Origin: Tolypothrix brevis GSE-NOS-MK-07-07A
GTDB lineage: Bacteria; Cyanobacteriota; Cyanobacteriia; Cyanobacteriales; Nostocaceae
DNA: 64,000 nucleotides
Reading direction: 5' to 3'
NCBI GenBank assembly: GCA_019358985.1
Contig: JAHHIJ010000038.1
Span: 1 to 64,000, forward strand
The notes under the pieces are model-generated. The model ran no database searches. It saw only the letters and a list, made by a program, of their open reading frames with translations, and had not been told where the DNA came from. A program made the position numbers and the translations under genes. Below are positions 38,969 to 49,705 of the stretch, piece by piece (the first letter of the stretch is position 1; each line of letters begins with the position of its first letter).

Positions 38969-41900
38969 TTACCAAAGTTTCTAACTTTGCCAGTCTCTGG
39001 GCAATTGACACTTCAAGTTCATCTTCGGCAAGTTGTTCTATCTCTGACAAAGCTTCAAGTCGTTCGTCTTCACGTTTGGACAACTTTGCATCAACAGTCT
39101 TCGATGACTCCCAGCCAAGCACTTCCTCAGACAAATACTTGGACAATTTTGTAATGTTTGGAAATTCAAAGATTAAAGTGGAAGGAAGAGAACAGTCTAA
39201 GCTGGCTTCGAGCCGTTTGATCAGTTCATGTACTATCAAAGAATCTATACCCATGTCAAAAAAACCTTGCTGCGGATCTGGTACTTGAGATGGTTCTAGC
39301 CCCAGCGCTTGAGAAACCTCTTGTTGAATGTAAACAATTAAAATATTTGTGCGATCGCTTTTCTTCGCTGCCTCCAGTCGTTTGAATATTTCTGAGTGTT
39401 GTCCTGACTGCTGTTTTCCTGCTTTCGGTGGCTGTACTACAATTTGTTCTAACAGGGATCGTTGTCCCCTTGCCTCATAGAATTTTTTGAATAACGTCCA
39501 ATCAACGTCAGCCACTGTTGTTTGGTTACAACATGACCCAAGCAGGTATCCTAGTATAGTAACCGCTTGCTCTGGTTGCAATACTTTTAACCCCATCCGG
39601 GTTAAAAAGTTCTGCTCTTCTGGCGTAGCCATGCCATCACCAGCCCAAAGACCCCAATTCACACTTAACGTTTTCATCTTAAGCCCTTGACGGTAATTGG
39701 CGAACACATCCAAAAAATGGTTTGCTGCCGCATAATGTGCTTGCCCCTTGGAACCCCACACTGAAGCAATTGAGGAGAAGTTCAAGAAAAAATCCAGATC
39801 TAGTCCTTGTGTCAGTTGATGCAGAATCCATGTCCCTACTACCTTAGGGCGCAGCACCGATTCAAAGCTGTTCAGGTCGATTTCCTCTATAGTTTGATTT
39901 TTAGAAACACCCGCTGCATGCACAATCCCACGTAGAGGTGGCATGGAGGAGTTTATCTTCTCGAACACCCCAGTCATATCTTGCTGGCTAGATACATCAG
40001 CTTTAGCGACTAGAATCTTAGTTCCTGCGTGTTCCATGCGGGTAATAGCTGCTTTAATCTCAGGAGAAAAGACACCGCGACGTCCTGTTAGAACTAGATA
40101 CCGGACTCCCAGATCCACCATCCAGGCAGCAACTTTCAGACCCAAAGCTCCCAAACCCCCGGTAATAAGGTAAGTGCCATCAGCTTGGAACACCACTTCT
40201 TGGGATGGTACTGAGTCTTCATGTACTAACCGAGCCACAAATCTATTTCCCTTTCGGAAGGCGAGATGGTCTTCTCCAATAGAGTCTCCTATCTCTGCCA
40301 TTAGCATTGATACTTCATCTTCGGTCGCCTCAAGGGCTAAATCGATCGCTCCTCCCCAAAGTTGGGGATGTTCTACAGCAATGACTTTACCCAGTCCCCA
40401 CAAGGGAGCTTGAGCTACTGCTAGAGAAGCCGTATGAGCTTTCAGTTGCTGAACTCCTCGAGTGACTAACCACAACTTAGGTAAGATTTGTTTATTATAG
40501 TGCTTAACTAACTCCTGTATCAAATGCAAGACACTGCCACATCCCCATTTCTGTGCTTGTTCTAAATCAGAGAGAGTCAAATCATTTGATGGTGCTGTAT
40601 CTAAACTCCATAAATGAATGATTCCCTTAAGAGGCAATTGGCTTTTGAGCAAAACTTCTTGGAACAAACGCTCAAAATTTTCTGGAATCGAGGGGTTGAG
40701 GCTGAAAATTCCAGTTTCTTTACTTTGATAGCTATTTCCAGCATAGATTAAGATGCAGCTTTGACCTTCTTCCTGTAATTGTTTCGCTAGGGCTTGTCCC
40801 ACATCACCCGAATCCGCAAAAATGAGCCAATTTCCTGCTTCAGAATTGTTAATCACCTTTAAAACCGTCTTCGACTGACGTGGCTTGAGTTGCCAATCTA
40901 TTTTGTAGAGCAAATTTTTAAAGGTTGCTGCTGTGAGTTGCTTTTGATGCTGCTTAACTAATAAATCCAGCAGTTTAGGCAAAACTTTAATTTCATTTTC
41001 TAAAAGTTCTCCTGCCTTTTCTAATTGCTCAGCTAACTGTTTTGTATTCCCTTGGTTAAGAAAGTCGATGATTGGGGTAAAGTTATTTCCTTGAAGTAAA
41101 GACAGCGACTTTTGCTGTTCATTTTCGGCGTTTGTGCTTATCCAATAACGCTTTTTCTGCCAGGGATAAGTTGGCAAGTTTACCTTATGATGTGAGAAGC
41201 CTTTTTCAAAAGCAAACCAGTCAACAGAAACGCCACGGACATAGAGTTGAGCTAAACTCAGAAGCATTTGTTGCCAGTCTTCTTGTCCGGGATGTAAACT
41301 AGGAAGCCAAACTCCCACATTTGAGGCTAAGCATTTGCGACCCATAGCTAAAAGAGTTGGTTTGGGTCCGCACTCGACAAAGACCTCATACCCTTGCTGA
41401 TGCAATGTTTTGATGCTGTCGGCAAATTGCACAGGTTGTCGCAAATGTTTGACCCAATATTCAGCAGTGGCAATTTCTGCATTGACTGGAGTTCCGGTGA
41501 GGTTAGAAATCATCTCAATGCGGGGACAAGAGTATGTGACTTGTTGGGCCGCACGAGCAAAATCTGCCAGTATCGGTGCCATCAACGGTGAGTGGAAGGC
41601 ATGAGAGACTGACAACTTTTTCGTCAGCACTTTTTCGGCTTCTAAGGCGGCAACAATCGCCGCGACTGCTCGAGGATGACCGGAAATCACTACATTTTCA
41701 GGACCATTAATCGCCGCAATCGCCACTTGCGCGGAGTAGGATTGAATTGCATCTCTCACCAACTCAGCATCAGCAAACACAGCGACCATTTCACCATCAC
41801 CAGGCATTTCCTGCATCAACCGTCCGCGTTGTGCAATCAATTTCAAACCATCTTCCAGGCTAAATACTCCCGCCACGCAAGCGGCGACGTATTCCCCCAC

Positions 41901-43868
41901 ACTATGACCCATAACCGCATCTGGAGTTATACCCCAGGATTTCCATAACTGAAATAGGGCATATTCTAGGGCAAATAGGGCAGGTTGTGTATAGGCTGTG
42001 TCATCTAGGGGGCAACTATCTCCAAGCTGTGGGTAGAGTACTGAAAGTAGGGGTTTTTCCAGATGGGGCCGCAAAATTTCATCGCACTGCTCGAGGATGG
42101 CGCGGAAGGTAGGTTGTGTTTGATACAATTGTTGCCCCATCTTCACGTACTGCGACCCTTGACCTGTGAATAAAAAAGCGATTTTGGGTCGAGCGTTATT
42201 GTCTCCAGTCAATACTCCCGTCGGTTTTTGTCCACGAGTAAATGCGGCGAGTTGTTCAGTCGTCTGGGCGAGTGATTCTGTCAACAGACACAGCCGATGG
42301 GAGAAATGCGATCGCCCGGTACTGGCACTGTAGCAGATATCACCGAGCAATAAGTCAGGATGGGAAGTTACGTAATTTTCATATTGAATCGCTAAATCCT
42401 GAAGCGCTTCTGGTGTCTTGGCTGACAGCGTCAACAGATGCCAGGGACGTTTATTATCTACTGGTACTGCCTGTGATAAAGGTGCTTCTTCTAACACCAC
42501 ATGGGCGTTTGTACCACTAAAGCCAAAGGAACTTACTCCCGCAATTCGCCGTCCTTCCTTTAAAAACCAAGGTCTTAGCTTTGTGGGAACTATAACTGGC
42601 AGTTTTTCCCAGTCAATATAAGGATTTGGCTGTTGAAAGTGCAGATGGGGTGGAATTTCACCGTGTTGCATGGCCAAAACGACTTTAATCAAACCTGCTA
42701 TCCCTGCTGCTCCTTCCAAGTGACCGATGTTGGTCTTTACTGAGCCAATGACTAAAGGCTCGTCTTGAGGACGATTCTTACCAAATACAGTTCCTAAGGC
42801 TTTTACCTCTATAGGATCTCCCAATGATGTACCTGTGCCGTGAGCTTCGATATAACTCACGCGATCTGGTTCGACATTTGCATTACTCAAGGCTTGACAA
42901 ATCAATTCCTCTTGAGCTTTTCCTTTAGGGACTGTTAAACCACTACTGCGACCATCTTGATTGACCGCAGAGCCTCGAATTAAAGCTAAGATATTGTCGC
43001 GATCGCGACATGCATCTGACAACCGTTTGAGGACTACGACTCCACACCCCTCTCCTCTAACAAAACCATCAGCTGCTGCATCAAAGGTCTTACAATGGTT
43101 ATCGGGTGTCAGCATCTGGGCACGACACTCAATAATCGTGGAGATTGGCGACAATATCAGATTTACTCCGCCTGCTAGAGCTAGATGACTCTCTTTTGTT
43201 CTTAAACTTTGACAAGCAAGATGAACAGCTAACAAGGATGATGAGCAAGCTGTATCTACGACTAAGCTTGGTCCCTGCAAACCCAGAAGGTAAGATAATC
43301 TACCAGCAGCAAAGCTGACTGCGTTCCCTGTACCAGTATAGATATCGATTGCCTTGGGAGAACTGCTTGCCAACTGGAGATAATCCTGATTCATAACACC
43401 TACAAAAACCCCAGTTTTGCTACCCAGCTGTCGTTCTGGTGGCAATCCAGCATGTTCCAAAGCCTCCCAACTGACTTCTAAAAGTAATCTTTGCTGGGGA
43501 TCTATTAAAGCCGCTTCACGCGGAGGAATACCGAAAAATTGAGAGTCGAATTTATCAACCTGCTCCAAAAAACTGCCATAGCGGGTGTACATTTTCCCAG
43601 GATTAGCTTGATCAGCATCGTAGTAGGCATCAATATCCCATCTTTCTCTCGGAACCTCTGTAACAGCATCTAAACCGTCACGCAATAATTTCCAAAAAGA
43701 ATTAGGGTTGTTGGCACCACCCGGAAACCTACAGCCTATGCCAATGATGGCGATCGGTTCTGTCCTAGCCCGCTCCAAAACGCTGAGATGGGTTTGCATT
43801 TCTTCCAACTTAATCAGCGCATTTTGCATTAAAGAACTATAGTCTTTGCTGGTTAAATCTTGCTTCAT
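38958..43868 (-). CDS. Type I PKS module 3: KS-AT-KR-ACP
   Basis: 1,636 residues. KS with DTACSSS, EAHGTGT and [10 protein letters not shown] with GQGSQ, GHSVG and HAFHS, predicting malonyl-CoA; its coding DNA (41,206-42,521) appears identical to that in PKS2. The KR has [20 protein letters not shown], lacks the LDD motif, and carries Trp eight residues before the active Tyr (WGSKGQAHYAAAN), the mark of A-type ketoreductases giving an L-hydroxyl, unlike the other KRs here. ACP motif GIDSLIVHELIK. Docking segments at both ends. The gap to PKS2 is 107 bp and it overlaps PKS4 by 11 bp. Confidence 0.9.
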   Translation of the reverse strand: MKQDLTSKDYSSLMQNALIKLEEMQTHLSVLERARTEPIAIIGIGCRFPGGANNPNSFWKLLRDGLDAVTEVPRERWDIDAYYDADQANPGKMYTRYGSFLEQVDKFDSQFFGIPPREAALIDPQQRLLLEVSWEALEHAGLPPERQLGSKTGVFVGVMNQDYLQLASSSPKAIDIYTGTGNAVSFAAGRLSYLLGLQGPSLVVDTACSSSLLAVHLACQSLRTKESHLALAGGVNLILSPISTIIECRAQMLTPDNHCKTFDAAADGFVRGEGCGVVVLKRLSDACRDRDNILALIRGSAVNQDGRSSGLTVPKGKAQEELICQALSNANVEPDRVSYIEAHGTGTSLGDPIEVKALGTVFGKNRPQDEPLVIGSVKTNIGHLEGAAGIAGLIKVVLAMQHGEIPPHLHFQQPNPYIDWEKLPVIVPTKLRPWFLKEGRRIAGVSSFGFSGTNAHVVLEEAPLSQAVPVDNKRPWHLLTLSAKTPEALQDLAIQYENYVTSHPDLLLGDICYSASTGRSHFSHRLCLLTESLAQTTEQLAAFTRGQKPTGVLTGDNNARPKIAFLFTGQGSQYVKMGQQLYQTQPTFRAILEQCDEILRPHLEKPLLSVLYPQLGDSCPLDDTAYTQPALFALEYALFQLWKSWGITPDAVMGHSVGEYVAACVAGVFSLEDGLKLIAQRGRLMQEMPGDGEMVAVFADAELVRDAIQSYSAQVAIAAINGPENVVISGHPRAVAAIVAALEAEKVLTKKLSVSHAFHSPLMAPILADFARAAQQVTYSCPRIEMISNLTGTPVNAEIATAEYWVKHLRQPVQFADSIKTLHQQGYEVFVECGPKPTLLAMGRKCLASNVGVWLPSLHPGQEDWQQMLLSLAQLYVRGVSVDWFAFEKGFSHHKVNLPTYPWQKKRYWISTNAENEQQKSLSLLQGNNFTPIIDFLNQGNTKQLAEQLEKAGELLENEIKVLPKLLDLLVKQHQKQLTAATFKNLLYKIDWQLKPRQSKTVLKVINNSEAGNWLIFADSGDVGQALAKQLQEEGQSCILIYAGNSYQSKETGIFSLNPSIPENFERLFQEVLLKSQLPLKGIIHLWSLDTAPSNDLTLSDLEQAQKWGCGSVLHLIQELVKHYNKQILPKLWLVTRGVQQLKAHTASLAVAQAPLWGLGKVIAVEHPQLWGGAIDLALEATEDEVSMLMAEIGDSIGEDHLAFRKGNRFVARLVHEDSVPSQEVVFQADGTYLITGGLGALGLKVAAWMVDLGVRYLVLTGRRGVFSPEIKAAITRMEHAGTKILVAKADVSSQQDMTGVFEKINSSMPPLRGIVHAAGVSKNQTIEEIDLNSFESVLRPKVVGTWILHQLTQGLDLDFFLNFSSIASVWGSKGQAHYAAANHFLDVFANYRQGLKMKTLSVNWGLWAGDGMATPEEQNFLTRMGLKVLQPEQAVTILGYLLGSCCNQTTVADVDWTLFKKFYEARGQRSLLEQIVVQPPKAGKQQSGQHSEIFKRLEAAKKSDRTNILIVYIQQEVSQALGLEPSQVPDPQQGFFDMGIDSLIVHELIKRLEASLDCSLPSTLIFEFPNITKLSKYLSEEVLGWESSKTVDAKLSKREDERLEALSEIEQLAEDELEVSIAQRLAKLETLVNGN
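41206..42521 (-). repeat. Identical 1,316-bp AT cassette, copy in PKS3
   Basis: This stretch matches 47,043-48,358 in PKS2 base for base as far as I can compare, at a constant offset of 5,837. It covers the end of the KS (from [12 protein letters not shown]), the KS-AT linker, the entire AT and the post-AT linker up to WFAF. On both sides the two genes immediately differ. Confidence 0.9.
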
Positions 43869-43975
43869 ATTTTTAAATAGGTAAGTTGGTATGAATAAAT
43901 ATCGCCAGATTACTTATTTAATGAACTCTTGGCATCACAACCTATCTGGGATTGCTGTACTGGAAAAGGAGTACC

Positions 43976-46900
43976 TCAACCTAAGTTTGCTAGTTTTTCG
44001 GCAAGTAAAGTGGCGAGTTCATCTTGGGATAGTTCTGCGAATAGCTCAGCTTTGTTGTCTACCTCTGGTGGTTGTTGTGGTTGCACATCAGATTCTGAAT
44101 AAAATTCTAAAGTAAGCACTTCTTGGATGAGGTAATCTACAAGTGTTTCTACATTTGGATTGTCAAATGCTATGGTTGGAGGCAATGAACAGGCTAAACT
44201 CTTTTGCAGACGATTTCTTAACTCGACAGACATTAAAGAATCCATCCCCAGTTGGAAAAATCCCTGCTGCACATCTATGGTTTGTGATACACTTAAATTT
44301 AAAACTTTCGCGACTTGAGAACGAACGTGAGCTACTAATAACGCCCGATACTCGCTAGCAGGAACAGCCTGTAATTGTTGGAGGAATTCAGATTCCAATA
44401 GTTGATCTGAAGGCTGCTCAGATATTTGCTGAAAATCAGCTAAAAACGACCAATCGGCAAATTTTTCTCTAAACTGCAACCAGTCGATGGGCAATACCCC
44501 AATTTGAGCAGATGAGTGTGGCGATCGCGACAATAATTGCTCCAGTACTTGCAAGACTTGCTGAGGAGCTATAGTGCCAATTCCCCGTGCCTTCATACGT
44601 TCCTCTACTTGAAGTTTGGCTGCAACTCCAACCTCCGCCACCGCTCCCCAGTTAATACTTAATCCCGGTAGCCCCTGTGCACGGCGGTAACATGCCAAGG
44701 CATCTAAAAATGCATTAGCAGCAGCGTAATTAGCTTGCCCTGGTGAACCTAGTAGAGCAGCAGCAGATGAAAACAGCACAAAAAAGTCTAACGGTAGATT
44801 GTGAGTCAAACAGTGGAGATTCCAAGAGCCTGTGACTTTGGGAGCCATGACTTTCTCAAAGCGTTCCCAATTTTGCTGTTGTAGAATGCCATCATCCAAA
44901 ACACCGACTGAATGAATAATCCCTCGTAATGGCGGCAGAGATTTCTCAATTTCTGCCAGCACCTGCGTCAGTTGCAAACTATCAGATATATCTGCTTTAG
45001 TCACAACGACTTTAGCACCACCCTCTTTTAGCTTGCTTAATTGACTGCTGACTGCTGCGCTCACATCACTCCGCCCTACTAGTACTAAGTGCCGTGCCCC
45101 ATTTTCTACCATCCAATCTGCTACTAGTAAACCTAAACCTCCCAAACCGCCAGTGATGAGATAAGTACTATCCTCACGGAAGAGAGTTGGTTGCTCAATC
45201 TGCAAAGATGCCATGACTGAGGATTGGGAGACAGTTGTGCGATCGCCAGTAGATTCAGCATGCTGTTTTTGGTTAACATCCACTTCCAGCTGCTTTTGTA
45301 CTTCACTATTTTGGGTTTGGCGACTATGCACTAATCTAGCCACATAACGACTTTGATTTCGGAAAGCGACTTGATTTTCCTCAGCCGGTGACCAAATTTC
45401 GGCAAATAGAACTTGTGCCTGATGTGCCATAGCCTCTGGATCTAAATCCACGCACACACAATTAAGTTCTGGGTGTTCTCTGGCAATCACTCTTCCCATT
45501 CCCCACAAGGTAGATTGAGCCAGGAAAGGAACATCTCCATGACAAGCCGGAGATTGACATTCTGGAATGACTACTGGCACCCCACCTCGGGTAACTATCC
45601 ATACCCTTGGCGGTTGCAACAATCCCGCCGACTCTACCAGTGCTTGTACTAAGTATAAAAGACTGCCGCATCCTTGCTCAAACGCCTTCTTAGAATCAGG
45701 ACTTGCTTGAGATGTATCTAAGCTCCATAAATGTACGACTCCATGCAAAGACGGTTGAATTGTTTTCACGACTTCTAGCAATTGCTGATAGTCACTCAGA
45801 TTGCTGGAGTCAATCTCAAACTCTTGCTCGGCTAATTGTTTATACTCATTACCCGCAAAGATAATTGTACAAATTTCTCCTTGGGAGCGCAGAGTTATTG
45901 CTAACTGCTGCCCTAACCTTTGGCTATCTGCTAAAATTAGCCAATTCCTCGGCTGTGATACCACTACCTCTGATTTAGCCTGTATAACTTGCTGTCGCCA
46001 CTCTACCTCATAAAGCCAATTCTGCAGATGTTCCTGAGTTGCGCCTAAGAGGGTTTGACTATTGATTTTTCTTCCTTCAAAGCCAATAACTTCTGCAATA
46101 ACTTCTTCAGTTTGGTCGATGAGTCGTATATTCCCTGTGAGTTTGTTTTCTCCAGACTCTTCTTTTTGCTGTAAATAGGTATGACACCATAACTGAGAAC
46201 TACTGGGATGACGATAAAAATAGAATTTTTCTATACTAAATGGAACAAAAGTTTCTTCTCCCTCAGTATTAACAAGAACTGACAAAAGCTGGAAGCAGGA
46301 GTCAAGTAGACCTGGATGAAGTTGATACCTCTCAATATCATCTAGTCCTTCTGGAACTTCCATCTGACACAAAGCTTCTTTGTCTCCCTTGTAAACTGAG
46401 CTAATCCATTGAAAGCGTGGACCAAGTTGAATTTGGCGTTGCCATAAATTATTGTAAATTTCTCCACTGGTGATTTCTTGTGGGCATCGAGCTTGTATCT
46501 CTTTAATAGAGACTGGTAAGAACACTTTGTTAGAGACAACCTCTTTTTTCGCGGGTTTGATTCTCCCAGTTGCATGCACTTTCCAATCACTATTATCAGT
46601 TTCTAGGCTGATAAGTTTAAAAGAAGCTTCTAACTGATTTTCTGGAGTTATTAGCAACTGGATGGTAGTTACTTCTTCTTTTGAAAGAATGAGAGCCTGA
46701 GGAAAGAGCAGATCTTCTAGTATACATCCTTCAGCTTTGAAAGTTAGTTCACTAGCACCTAAAAGCAAAGATATATGACACGCTCCAGGTACGACGACTT
46801 TTTCGTAAATTTGGTGGTCTTCAAGAAAAGACTGGGTATGAATACTAAACTGAGATTCAAACAAAATTTCTTTAAGCAGTGGAGACTGCAACTTTTTATC

Positions 46901-49705
46901 CAATAAAGGATGAAGCGCCTCGGACTTACTTTGGGAAGAGGCTAGCAACTTCTGCTTCTCCAATGTAGTAGACTCAATCAAATAACGCTGCCGCTGAAAT
47001 GGATATGTTGGCAATTGTAAACGGCAACGGGAATAGTCCCGGTCAAAAGCAAACCAGTCAACAGAAACGCCACGGACATAGAGTTGAGCTAAACTCAGAA
47101 GCATTTGTTGCCAGTCTTCTTGTCCGGGATGTAAACTAGGAAGCCAAACTCCCACATTTGAGGCTAAGCATTTGCGACCCATAGCTAAAAGAGTTGGTTT
47201 GGGTCCGCACTCGACAAAGACCTCATACCCTTGCTGATGCAATGTTTTGATGCTGTCGGCAAATTGCACAGGTTGTCGCAAATGTTTGACCCAATATTCA
47301 GCAGTGGCAATTTCTGCATTGACTGGAGTTCCGGTGAGGTTAGAAATCATCTCAATGCGGGGACAAGAGTATGTGACTTGTTGGGCCGCACGAGCAAAAT
47401 CTGCCAGTATCGGTGCCATCAACGGTGAGTGGAAGGCATGAGAGACTGACAACTTTTTCGTCAGCACTTTTTCGGCTTCTAAGGCGGCAACAATCGCCGC
47501 GACTGCTCGAGGATGACCGGAAATCACTACATTTTCAGGACCATTAATCGCCGCAATCGCCACTTGCGCGGAGTAGGATTGAATTGCATCTCTCACCAAC
47601 TCAGCATCAGCAAACACAGCGACCATTTCACCATCACCAGGCATTTCCTGCATCAACCGTCCGCGTTGTGCAATCAATTTCAAACCATCTTCCAGGCTAA
47701 ATACTCCCGCCACGCAAGCGGCGACGTATTCCCCCACACTATGACCCATAACCGCATCTGGAGTTATACCCCAGGATTTCCATAACTGAAATAGGGCATA
47801 TTCTAGGGCAAATAGGGCAGGTTGTGTATAGGCTGTGTCATCTAGGGGGCAACTATCTCCAAGCTGTGGGTAGAGTACTGAAAGTAGGGGTTTTTCCAGA
47901 TGGGGCCGCAAAATTTCATCGCACTGCTCGAGGATGGCGCGGAAGGTAGGTTGTGTTTGATACAATTGTTGCCCCATCTTCACGTACTGCGACCCTTGAC
48001 CTGTGAATAAAAAAGCGATTTTGGGTCGAGCGTTATTGTCTCCAGTCAATACTCCCGTCGGTTTTTGTCCACGAGTAAATGCGGCGAGTTGTTCAGTCGT
48101 CTGGGCGAGTGATTCTGTCAACAGACACAGCCGATGGGAGAAATGCGATCGCCCGGTACTGGCACTGTAGCAGATATCACCGAGCAATAAGTCAGGATGG
48201 GAAGTTACGTAATTTTCATATTGAATCGCTAAATCCTGAAGCGCTTCTGGTGTCTTGGCTGACAGCGTCAACAGATGCCAGGGACGTTTATTATCTACTG
48301 GTACTGCCTGTGATAAAGGTGCTTCTTCTAACACCACATGGGCGTTTGTACCACTAAAACTAAAAGAACTTATACCTGCAAAACGATGCTTTTCTTCTCT
48401 ACGCCACGGAATTTCTGTAGTTGGTATAACTACAGGTATTTGACTCCAAGGAACACGAGGATTTGGCTGTTGAAAGTGTAGATGAGGCGGAATTTCACCA
48501 TGTTGCATGGCTAAAACAACTTTAATCAAACCTGCTATCCCTGCTGCTCCTTCCAAATGACCGATGTTGGTTTTTACTGAACCAATCACTAAAGGCTGGT
48601 CTTGGGGACGTTCTTTGCTATATACATTAACTAGTGCCCCAAGTTCAATCGGATCTCCCAAAGATGTCCCTGTACCATGAGCCTCAACATAGCTTACCTG
48701 GGCGGGTTCAATATTCCCATTAGCCAAGGCTTGACGAATGACTTCTTCTTGAGACGGACCATTGGGCACTGTCAAACCCCCACTAGAACCATCTTGATTA
48801 ACTGCAGAGCCTCGAATAATAGCTAGGATATTATCTTTGTCTGCTAGGGCATCCGACAACCGTTTGAGAACAACTATTCCACAACCTTCTGCTCGAACAT
48901 AACCGTTCGCTTCCGCATCAAAAGTTTTACAACGACCATCAGGTGCCAGCATCTTTGCTTTTGATAAATTGATATTAAGCTCTGGTGAGAGTAACAAGTT
49001 GACTCCCCCTGCCAAGGCTAAATGACTCTCTCTATTGCGTAGACTTTGGCAAGCCAAATGCACTGTTACCAAAGATGAAGAGCAAGCTGTATCAACTGAT
49101 AAACTGGGTCCAGTAAAACCCATAAGATACGACAAGCGACCTGAGGCGACGCAATGAGAATTGCCTGTAGCCAAGTAAGCATCAATTTCCTGAGGATCTC
49201 TAGTTAGCAACCGATACATGTAGTCACTACTACAGATGCCAATAAATACTCCTGTTTTACTATTAAACAATTGTTCGGGCACTTTAGCAGCATTCTCTAG
49301 TGCTTCCCAACTTACTTCCAGTACTAAGCGTTGTTGTGGATCAAGACTGATAACTTCCCGAGGGGAGATGCCGAAAAACTGAGAATCGAAGTCAGATATT
49401 TGACCTAAGAATCCACCATAGCGAGTATACATTTTGCCTGGAGCTTCAAAGTTTGGGTCATAATATGCCTCAATGTCCCACCGAGATTTTGGCACCTCTG
49501 TAATCGCATCTACTTTATTTTTGAGCAACTGCCAAAAAGCTTCTGGATTATTAGCACCTCCAGGAAATCGGCATCCTATACCAACGATCGCAATTGGTTC
49601 TGTGTTGGCACTTTCTAACTGAGCCAGTTTTGCCCTCATCACCTTGATCTCAATCAATGCCTTCTTCATTAATAGCTGGTGGTTTGTATTTGCTATATCA
49701 CTCAT
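43976..49705 (-). CDS. Type I PKS module 2: KS-AT-DH-KR-ACP
   Basis: 1,909 residues. KS with [24 protein letters not shown] (shared cassette) predicts malonyl-CoA. The DH keeps the catalytic His in EDHQIYEKVVVPGACH and the Asp in LLDSCFQ, so it looks active although Glu replaces the motif glycine. KR is B-type (GVLDDGI, with LFSSAAALLGSPGQANYAAA). No enoyl reductase, so a C=C bond is expected. ACP GMDSLMSVELRN. N-terminal docking helix (LLMKKALIEIKVMRAKLAQL) and C-terminal tail (LSQDELATLLAEKLANLG) are present. The start overlaps the PKS1 stop as ATGA, implying translational coupling. Confidence 0.9.
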   Translation of the reverse strand: MSDIANTNHQLLMKKALIEIKVMRAKLAQLESANTEPIAIVGIGCRFPGGANNPEAFWQLLKNKVDAITEVPKSRWDIEAYYDPNFEAPGKMYTRYGGFLGQISDFDSQFFGISPREVISLDPQQRLVLEVSWEALENAAKVPEQLFNSKTGVFIGICSSDYMYRLLTRDPQEIDAYLATGNSHCVASGRLSYLMGFTGPSLSVDTACSSSLVTVHLACQSLRNRESHLALAGGVNLLLSPELNINLSKAKMLAPDGRCKTFDAEANGYVRAEGCGIVVLKRLSDALADKDNILAIIRGSAVNQDGSSGGLTVPNGPSQEEVIRQALANGNIEPAQVSYVEAHGTGTSLGDPIELGALVNVYSKERPQDQPLVIGSVKTNIGHLEGAAGIAGLIKVVLAMQHGEIPPHLHFQQPNPRVPWSQIPVVIPTTEIPWRREEKHRFAGISSFSFSGTNAHVVLEEAPLSQAVPVDNKRPWHLLTLSAKTPEALQDLAIQYENYVTSHPDLLLGDICYSASTGRSHFSHRLCLLTESLAQTTEQLAAFTRGQKPTGVLTGDNNARPKIAFLFTGQGSQYVKMGQQLYQTQPTFRAILEQCDEILRPHLEKPLLSVLYPQLGDSCPLDDTAYTQPALFALEYALFQLWKSWGITPDAVMGHSVGEYVAACVAGVFSLEDGLKLIAQRGRLMQEMPGDGEMVAVFADAELVRDAIQSYSAQVAIAAINGPENVVISGHPRAVAAIVAALEAEKVLTKKLSVSHAFHSPLMAPILADFARAAQQVTYSCPRIEMISNLTGTPVNAEIATAEYWVKHLRQPVQFADSIKTLHQQGYEVFVECGPKPTLLAMGRKCLASNVGVWLPSLHPGQEDWQQMLLSLAQLYVRGVSVDWFAFDRDYSRCRLQLPTYPFQRQRYLIESTTLEKQKLLASSQSKSEALHPLLDKKLQSPLLKEILFESQFSIHTQSFLEDHQIYEKVVVPGACHISLLLGASELTFKAEGCILEDLLFPQALILSKEEVTTIQLLITPENQLEASFKLISLETDNSDWKVHATGRIKPAKKEVVSNKVFLPVSIKEIQARCPQEITSGEIYNNLWQRQIQLGPRFQWISSVYKGDKEALCQMEVPEGLDDIERYQLHPGLLDSCFQLLSVLVNTEGEETFVPFSIEKFYFYRHPSSSQLWCHTYLQQKEESGENKLTGNIRLIDQTEEVIAEVIGFEGRKINSQTLLGATQEHLQNWLYEVEWRQQVIQAKSEVVVSQPRNWLILADSQRLGQQLAITLRSQGEICTIIFAGNEYKQLAEQEFEIDSSNLSDYQQLLEVVKTIQPSLHGVVHLWSLDTSQASPDSKKAFEQGCGSLLYLVQALVESAGLLQPPRVWIVTRGGVPVVIPECQSPACHGDVPFLAQSTLWGMGRVIAREHPELNCVCVDLDPEAMAHQAQVLFAEIWSPAEENQVAFRNQSRYVARLVHSRQTQNSEVQKQLEVDVNQKQHAESTGDRTTVSQSSVMASLQIEQPTLFREDSTYLITGGLGGLGLLVADWMVENGARHLVLVGRSDVSAAVSSQLSKLKEGGAKVVVTKADISDSLQLTQVLAEIEKSLPPLRGIIHSVGVLDDGILQQQNWERFEKVMAPKVTGSWNLHCLTHNLPLDFFVLFSSAAALLGSPGQANYAAANAFLDALACYRRAQGLPGLSINWGAVAEVGVAAKLQVEERMKARGIGTIAPQQVLQVLEQLLSRSPHSSAQIGVLPIDWLQFREKFADWSFLADFQQISEQPSDQLLESEFLQQLQAVPASEYRALLVAHVRSQVAKVLNLSVSQTIDVQQGFFQLGMDSLMSVELRNRLQKSLACSLPPTIAFDNPNVETLVDYLIQEVLTLEFYSESDVQPQQPPEVDNKAELFAELSQDELATLLAEKLANLG
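47043..48358 (-). repeat. Identical 1,316-bp AT cassette, copy in PKS2
   Basis: Partner of 41,206-42,521. The left and right edges of identity are sharp (first mismatches at 47,042 and 48,359 or the next base). It lies within the coding frame of both genes and includes no mobile-element sequence. Confidence 0.9.
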
